This document shows, piece by piece, positions 57,998 to 64,000 of a stretch of 64,000 bases of DNA. Each line of letters opens with the position of its first letter. The stretch's first letter is position 1. A program made the position numbers and the translations under genes. The notes under the pieces were generated by a model that saw only the letters and a list, made by a program, of their open reading frames with translations, was not told the DNA's origin and made no database searches. The stretch is from Owenia fusiformis (Eukaryota > Annelida > Polychaeta > Sabellida > Oweniidae), in NCBI GenBank assembly GCA_903813345.2, contig CAIIXF020000006.1:28963936-29027935 (forward strand), in the 5' to 3' direction.

Positions 57998-59513
57998 AAT
58001 TCCTATAGGTGAATATCTATTTTTTATTCCATAATAACATGTTTTCCCTGGGTACTAGACAGGGAATAGAATTGATATTCAAAAGATCCCATGCATCAGC
58101 CAAAATACTCTAGTGTATCAGATCCCGTATTAGATCCCATATCAGCCATAATCCTGCATTTGTGATGAAAAAATAAAAGTTCACAAATTATGCAAATGAG
58201 CACATTTTCTGACTATAAATACAATTTTATTTAAGAGGGATGTGGTGAATGAATCTGTTTGGAAACATTCTAGGTAACAACATTTGCATTCATAAAGCAA
58301 ATCGTTAACATTCTAACTATGAAAACAACATGTCTTTGATAAGTTCGGATGGTGATAGAAAATCGTTAATAAACAAAGCAAATCATAAGTGGAAATTTCA
58401 TAAAGAAAAATTTGATCAACCTTTTGACTTTCGTTAGAAGGGGGAAGGGGCAAGACCTAACTAGATTAGGGTAATTACGTTTTTTACGAACATCAATATT
58501 TTGACCTGGCCCCTAACAAAAAGATATGGGATTGTTTTTGAAATCAGAACAAGATTAATATGAGAGTTGGCATTTCCACTTGTAATTTATATAGGTGTTG
58601 ATGCCAAATATCATATGTTCTTACAAACAGGAATATTTTCTCAACCTAGTGGTAAACCCTCATTCTGTTTGTTTTTGCTCAAAATATCTAAATATTTTAC
58701 GATTTTGGCAGGGTTGCAGAGATTTTTAACTAGGGAGGGGGGTGTATAATTTTCAGATTTTTAACTTACTTTAAGTTACCAGGTTAGTCTATGTGCAAGG
58801 GAGATCATTACTTAAACTGATCATGTTATTTATGATAAAAACAAAACAACTTGGCAGATTGTGCTAGCACTGAAATAAGGCTGAAACATTAAGTAAAGAG
58901 TATACACAAAAATGTCTTGAAGATTTTGTGGGGGGGGGGGGTAGGCGGGGGGGATGACTTGCATACAGATGGGTTTTGAGCACCACAAGCTATGCTAGGG
59001 GGGATGACTTGAATGTCTACCAGAAAAAATCTGGTGCATTCTGAGCATATCAAGAGAACCATATTTGCACCATTAAAATACAAATCTCTAAAAAAATTAC
59101 TTTAAAAATAGACCTGAATGCCCCCCCTCACCCCCACCCCTCGGATGGGCCTGGCATATCAGCTATTTTATCTCTGGTGGGGATCATATATTCAGAAATA
59201 AACCCAGTGTAATCCAAAAGTAAATATGATGTCAATCTACAAATTGGAAAAGCATATAGTGTATGTATTTATCCCACGCTCATTTTATCATCTGTATTTA
59301 AACATCCATTAATATCTATTGATATTACAGAGATCTTTGTGATATTTTTCTAAAGGTTTTTATCAGATTTACTGTATATGCATATATCATTAAAAGTCAA
59401 TAAAAGTTCCAGTTATCAGATAGATATAAAAAATAGTGCCCATTTATCAGCTGATAAACAAATCTGAAAACTAGATCAGATCATTTATTTTGCTGAATAT
59501 TATAGATTAACCT
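57998..59513. other. Gene-free stretch
   Basis: AT-rich sequence with G tracts near 58,930 and C tracts near 59,120. It contains GGGGGGATGACTTGCAT and GGGGGGATGACTTGAATG as a short direct repeat. No gene is supported. Confidence 0.35.
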
Positions 59514-59674
59514 TGTGTTCGCGAATGCAGCTAACGGATTAACTTACTACTTTATTGGCAACTCATTTAAATCATATATGTTTAGTACCTGCCACTATTC
59601 CATTCATATTTACATGAGTTGATCATAAAATAGTAGGTTAATCTGGTAGCCGCTATTTGCATTTGCGAATACAA
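59514..59674. repeat. Short palindromic repeat, copy 2
   Basis: TTCGCGAATGCAGCTAACGG and GGATTAACTTACTACTTTAT are answered by ATAGTAGGTTAATCTGGTAG and ATTTGCGAA. The inner words AACTCATTTAAATCA and ACATGAGTTGATCA correspond to copy 1 at 3,607-3,727. Confidence 0.65.
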
Positions 59675-60514
59675 GCTGAGTTATTCAATTATAATTCAAT
59701 ATCAGTATTTTTATATCATTTATATACACATGTAGATATCAAATTTAACACTCATTTTGCTCACTTGTGTTGATATTCAATATCAACTCATTGATAAAAA
59801 TTATACTCTGGAACCAAACTGGTATTCTTATGAACTTTTGTCAATTTAATCAGAAAATGTTGAGTTTATCACTTTACTTTCACATTTATTGTTCACTTTA
59901 TATCAATTTTTGCTATTCGGATATTACTTAAAACCTATTTGCTTCGTCGTATTTGACTATTGGTTTGACCTCCAGAAACGATTATGCAAGCACATGCCAC
60001 GATACATCAACTCATGTATTTCAATATTTCTTTTTTCCAGACATACTTTCTCAAGGCTAGCTGCTTATATTCCTCTTACACATGTGAACGTGATTGAAGC
60101 AGCACACTAACCACTGCATATTGAGGTAAGATATATTGGACCAGCTAAATTTGGCTCAAGAGATAAGAAACTAAAGTTACATATCATTTCTAAATAATCG
60201 AGAACTTCTCAAATCTTCTTGGAAGCACGTCAGTTTGTTAAAAAAATGATACCTTATTTGTTGTTGATATTATGCTGGTAAAATACTTTAAATGTAGGTT
60301 TACTAAAATTGTTCACCCCTCCACAGGTAGACTGGCTTATTTGTATCCCATTCTGTTACCTCTAAATGTAGATATTAACCCCAGTGAGAAAATGAAATAA
60401 CTCTCTTATTCAATTTCCATCTTGTTGCATTTGAAACATGGAAAGGCAAACTGTTAAAATTGGAGATCGACATTCGGATGGTTTAAAAGATATGCATATA
60501 TTACAATTTTTATG
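59675..60514. other. Gene-free stretch
   Basis: No splice-framed coding sequence is visible. The 73-codon frame at 59,889-60,110 is hydrophobic but unsupported. Confidence 0.3.
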
Positions 60515-60655
60515 TCATCACCAGAAGTGTTGACATATAATATTGTAGTCTTCAACTTTTTTTGTGGATGGTGTTCGGTGGTTGATGTTTGGCAGTTCGT
60601 GTTTGGTGGTCAGCATTCAGGGTGGCAGGTTGTGATATTTTGCATGTTAATAGAA
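60515..60655. repeat. Minisatellite-core dispersed repeat
   Basis: Starts CATCACCAGAAGTGTTGACA and ends GTTGTGATATTTTGCATGTT. The core is built from variants of GTTCGGTGGTTGATGTTTGG. The same ends with different cores appear at 43,085-43,262 and, inverted, at 24,690-24,810. Confidence 0.6.
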
Positions 60656-61130
60656 AAAGCCCACCTCTAGGCTGTAAATACCATAATTGATAAATGAAAA
60701 GTTAGACACTGCATTCCCGACTGACTTGTCTGTATCTGTGCTTGCGTAACAAACAAATGCAATCAATCCATTTAATGGCAGATAAATACCTCTATTGCAG
60801 CTTGGAGACTGCTGTAATGGACCAGAGTTAGGTTTCTTTGTTATTGCACAACTGTGCATGAATCGCAAAGCAGCCTGGTTCTCATCATGAGAAAGCATGG
60901 CCTTCTTTAAGTTTCTCTATCATATTTATAGCTGAAGGCAGAAAGATGTGATGAGTATCAAAATGCCTGGTTCTAGTTATATGTAGAAACCTTTAAAACA
61001 TCAGATAGATATGACGTATGTCTAGAATTAGGATAGATGTTATACATTAAATTGGCTGGGGCTTGTCATCCCTCAGTGATCAATAATTGTTTAATTTCAT
61101 TTAGGATGTTACATCAAAATAATGCAAGTG

Positions 61131-61972
61131 CTTAAAGTCCCCGTCTAAAGTTTGAAAATATTTTTTTATCATTCATTTACTATTTGTCAGGACTTAAAAA
61201 GTGATTTTAGAGATTTTTGAACAAAAAAATTTTTTTGAAAAAAAAGTTGTGAGCATTTCATTTCTCAAATATTCAAATTTCCCGCCATTTTTCAAAAAAA
61301 GTTGAAATTTCGTAATCATCAAATATTTCTTAATGCATTTCAAAAAAGATTATCTTTTTAACACCAATGCAAAGATTGAACAAAAGACACACTATTTCAA
61401 TAATAAAATGTCATATTTAATGGGCCACTTCAATGTTTTAGCTTAGCAAAACTATTTTGAAACATTAGTGATGTCACTAAGGAAACAAAAACTTTTTGAA
61501 AAAAATTGAATTTTTTTTTTCGATGTCAATCTTTTCTAAATATGCTAGACTTTCATAAAAAACCAATGTTGATTGTCTAACCAGGTTAAAAGGAAGAATA
61601 AATTATGTTTTAGATATCATTGTACCATTGGTTTCTATGAGAACTAAAATTTTGAAATGCATTTTTCTCAGAACCATTTTCATGCACTGATAAGTTCATT
61701 TCTCGCTTGTTTATGAACCGATTTTCTTAATTTTTTCGGCAAAAAACATGGGAGGATGTATGCTATGCATTGGTATGAATTGTGGCTAATTAGAAGATAT
61801 GAGTGACCTCTAAAAGTTGGTTTTAAATAAATTCACAAATTTTGGAACAAAAAGTCTATCAAAAACCACTTTTTGAAATTAAAAAAAAAAGTTTCACATA
61901 TCACACTTTGATAACATTGGATAAGACTACAATATAAGCCAAAGTGGTTTTAACTTTACATGGGGCCTTTAA
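61131..61972. repeat. Dispersed repeat, copy 2 (inverted relative to 30,820-31,330)
   Basis: Contains TTTTTGAAAAAAATTG blocks, ATGAGAACTAAAATTTTG, TGAGTGACCTCTAAAAG and ends TTTACATGGGGCCTTTAAA. It is about 840 bp, longer than the copy at 30.8 kb, so that one is probably truncated or deleted. Confidence 0.6.
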
Positions 61973-62467
61973 ATATCACCTCAATAGTGATTTCGACATA
62001 GTCATTATTGTCATGTGCATCCACGAGGGAAATGATGTTGGAATTTGGATCTATATCCTCTGTAGTAAACATTCTCAGTTACATATCGTGAGGATATGAT
62101 TACTCAAGCAAATAACCATCAATTGTCTCAATACTAGTTATTAGGACGAGATATTTTGTGTTTAATTCAACATCACTGTGACTATAGATATCTGCCATAT
62201 TGTATTATCGAGGAAAGCAATATGTTCTCATGACACTGACAATTACATTCTCGCTCTAGCTCTTGTCCCATATTTTGACATTTTGATAATTAATCACAGG
62301 TAATGATATTTGCCTTGATGTTGATAAAGTTTCCATTTTATTACTTTTTTCTGGTATGTGTATGAGGAGTCAAATCTGATCTGGCTAATTGGGCTAATAT
62401 CTGGAAATTTCTAATTAAACTGAAAAAGACCTCTGAAGTAATTTTCCATGGTTTTAGAGCAAATCCT

Positions 62468-62645
62468 CAAAAGCAATAGGGTTCTTTTAAAGGGAATAAG
62501 GAAGCAATGGGGTTCTTTTGTAGGGAATAAGGAAGCAATGGGGTTTTTCATAGGGATCGAGGAAGCAATATGCTCTTTTTATAGGGAATAAGGAATGGAT
62601 GGGATTCTTTTGTAGGGATTGAGGGAGCAATAGGGTTCTTTTGAA
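62468..62645. repeat. 31-bp tandem repeat, ~5.5 copies
   Basis: Variants of GCAATGGGGTTCTTTTGTAG followed by GGAATAAGGAA. Copies differ by several bases. Confidence 0.8.
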
Positions 62646-63654
62646 TATGATATGAAATTTCTGGCATTAATTAGCAGGAAATGTTATTAGCTAAATAAGC
62701 TAAAATTGAAACGTCTTTTGAATAATTGCTCCCACTTTTTCTAATTGTCCCTTAAAAGCCTTTTATACATAATATAATTTGCAATACCACTAATAGCTTT
62801 GTGGCAAAGCATTGAAGCAAAACCTTTCAGACCTTATAAAAGCTTCCAGAAAAAGGCAATACAATACATGCAACATTTCCGCTTTTATGTGAATTATAGC
62901 AATTTTTCTTGTAAAAAACAGTTGTCTATGAATGCACTGCACTTCTTGTGAATTTGTACCTTCTACATTCTATTTTTGGGGTCTTAACACTTAACACTCA
63001 TTGGCATATTTTCAATTTTTGGAGGATTCATTGAGGGAGTTAAATGTTGAAAAGCATTTTTAATGTAAATTGATGCAAAGGGGAATGTGTAAATACTTAT
63101 AATAATATAGGATAGGTGAATCAATAGTAAAGATTATACGTAGTACTATAGTCTCTAAATACAGTAAATCCTGTCTTCGTAAATATACTTCTATCTCCCG
63201 AACACCTTAAACTTTCGTGTAATACCTTTAGAATATTTGAATTGTCTATCTGAATATACATGGGCGTCAAAAGGGGAGACTCGGCCCAGAAATTCTTTTT
63301 ATGAGATTCCTGTGAAAGATGTTTTTATCAGAAAAGAACAATTTATAGTTTTTAAAAATGCTCCAATTGCACCAAATAATGTATTTGCTGAAAATGTTTG
63401 CTTTGGGGACTTAATCCCCTACAGAGGTAATAACTTTCCACGCCACGTATATTTTCTGGAAAAGCACACCCAATTTTCAAATAGGGTTAGACACCCCTGG
63501 TATATGAACATCTCAACCAGTTTAGATTGTGTTGACATTATATAAGTCTTGTTTCAATTCTCTGGACCCCCCCCCTTTTTTTTCTACCTCGACACCTCTT
63601 GTGGGGAGGTGTGTAGTTGGAGGTCACAAAGGCTTGTGGCTAAATTAAGGTTAC
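62646..63654. other. Gene-free stretch
   Basis: AT-rich sequence. A 102-codon frame at 63,237-63,545 has reasonable amino-acid composition but no recognised motif and no splice partners, so I do not call it a gene. Confidence 0.3.
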
Positions 63655-63985
63655 ATACCGTGAAACCAACAAAAGTGAACATCTCTTAAAAGTGAACACT
63701 TCAAAAATTAACAGTATTGAAGTCCATGTGTTATGTCCTTTCGAGTCCCATAAACAAACATCTAAATGTGTAAAACTTCTCAGTGAAATCTCAAGCTTGT
63801 CTATACTGGGCTTACTGTATAGCAGAGTGAAACCTGTAAAATAGAACACCTCCATTAGTGAAACACTTTTCAGAGTCCCAAGACCAACTGACTTAAGTGT
63901 TAAATGAACCTCTATAACTGGAACACCTTCCAAGTGTAAAACACTTTTCAGAGTCCCAAGATAATGTAGAACAGGTGAATCCATA
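63655..63985. repeat. AAACCTGT/GTGAACAC repeat, right-hand copy
   Basis: Words such as AAAGTGAACACTTC, GAGTGAAACCTGTAAAATAG and AAACACTTTTCAGAGTCCC recur. The last is repeated directly at about 63,863-63,881 and 63,940-63,958. It is related to the fragments at 15,235, 19,010, 21,490 and 23,603. Confidence 0.5.
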
Positions 63986-64000
63986 TTGAATATTATATGA

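Noticed and set aside
63237-63545. Possible 102-aa protein
   Set aside because: Composition is plausible but there is no known motif, no good flanking splice sites and no neighbouring exon. Left uncalled.

Overview
This is an AT-rich stretch of animal nuclear DNA. It has spliced genes with GT-AG introns, a nested TRIM-type gene, dense non-autonomous DNA transposons and many minisatellites. The three recognisable genes are animal orthologues or family members. The abundance of ACATGTA-like motifs, palindromic transposons and TRIM-like genes suggests a marine invertebrate, perhaps a mollusc or another spiralian. That placement is inference only; no species is claimed.

Layout. Positions 1-9,600 hold no intact gene. 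They contain a decayed coding relic (about 1,149-2,300), a rotted mariner-like element with a transposase C-terminal remnant (4,046-6,957), nested palindromes, a MITE and a tRNA-like pseudogene. A complete RECQL (RECQ1) orthologue lies on + from 9,753 to 21,383 in 13 exons (739 aa), including a 13-nt first coding exon. After about 4.2 kb of repeats comes a 3-exon gene on the minus strand (31,840 down to 25,596; 909 aa) encoding an unrecognised lysine-rich, acidic-tailed protein, probably nuclear. Head-to-head with it, about 1.8 kb away, is MCM9 on + (33,670-49,455; 16 exons, 1,207 aa). An intronless RING/B-box/coiled-coil TRIM-like gene (38,952-41,123, minus) sits inside MCM9 intron 8. From 49,456 to 64,000 I see only the MCM9 3' flank and repeats.

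Function. RECQL and MCM9 are both DNA helicases of replication-fork and recombination repair; their proximity may be coincidence. The main surprise is in their introns. Several minisatellites begin at, or just after, a 5' splice site. In RECQL intron 10 the end of exon 10 plus its splice donor has been amplified about 30 times (44-bp unit), giving a ladder of near-perfect decoy donors. MCM9 intron 6 carries an 18-bp array whose unit copies the donor context of exon 6. Other observations are a hammerhead-ribozyme-like motif in MCM9 intron 15, an approximately 840-bp near-perfect foldback in MCM9 intron 5, and a pair of hairpin-tipped transposons about 23 kb apart in inverted orientation.

All exon boundaries were read by eye from GT/AG sites, reading-frame continuity and remembered family motifs. 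No alignment, RNA evidence or database search was available.
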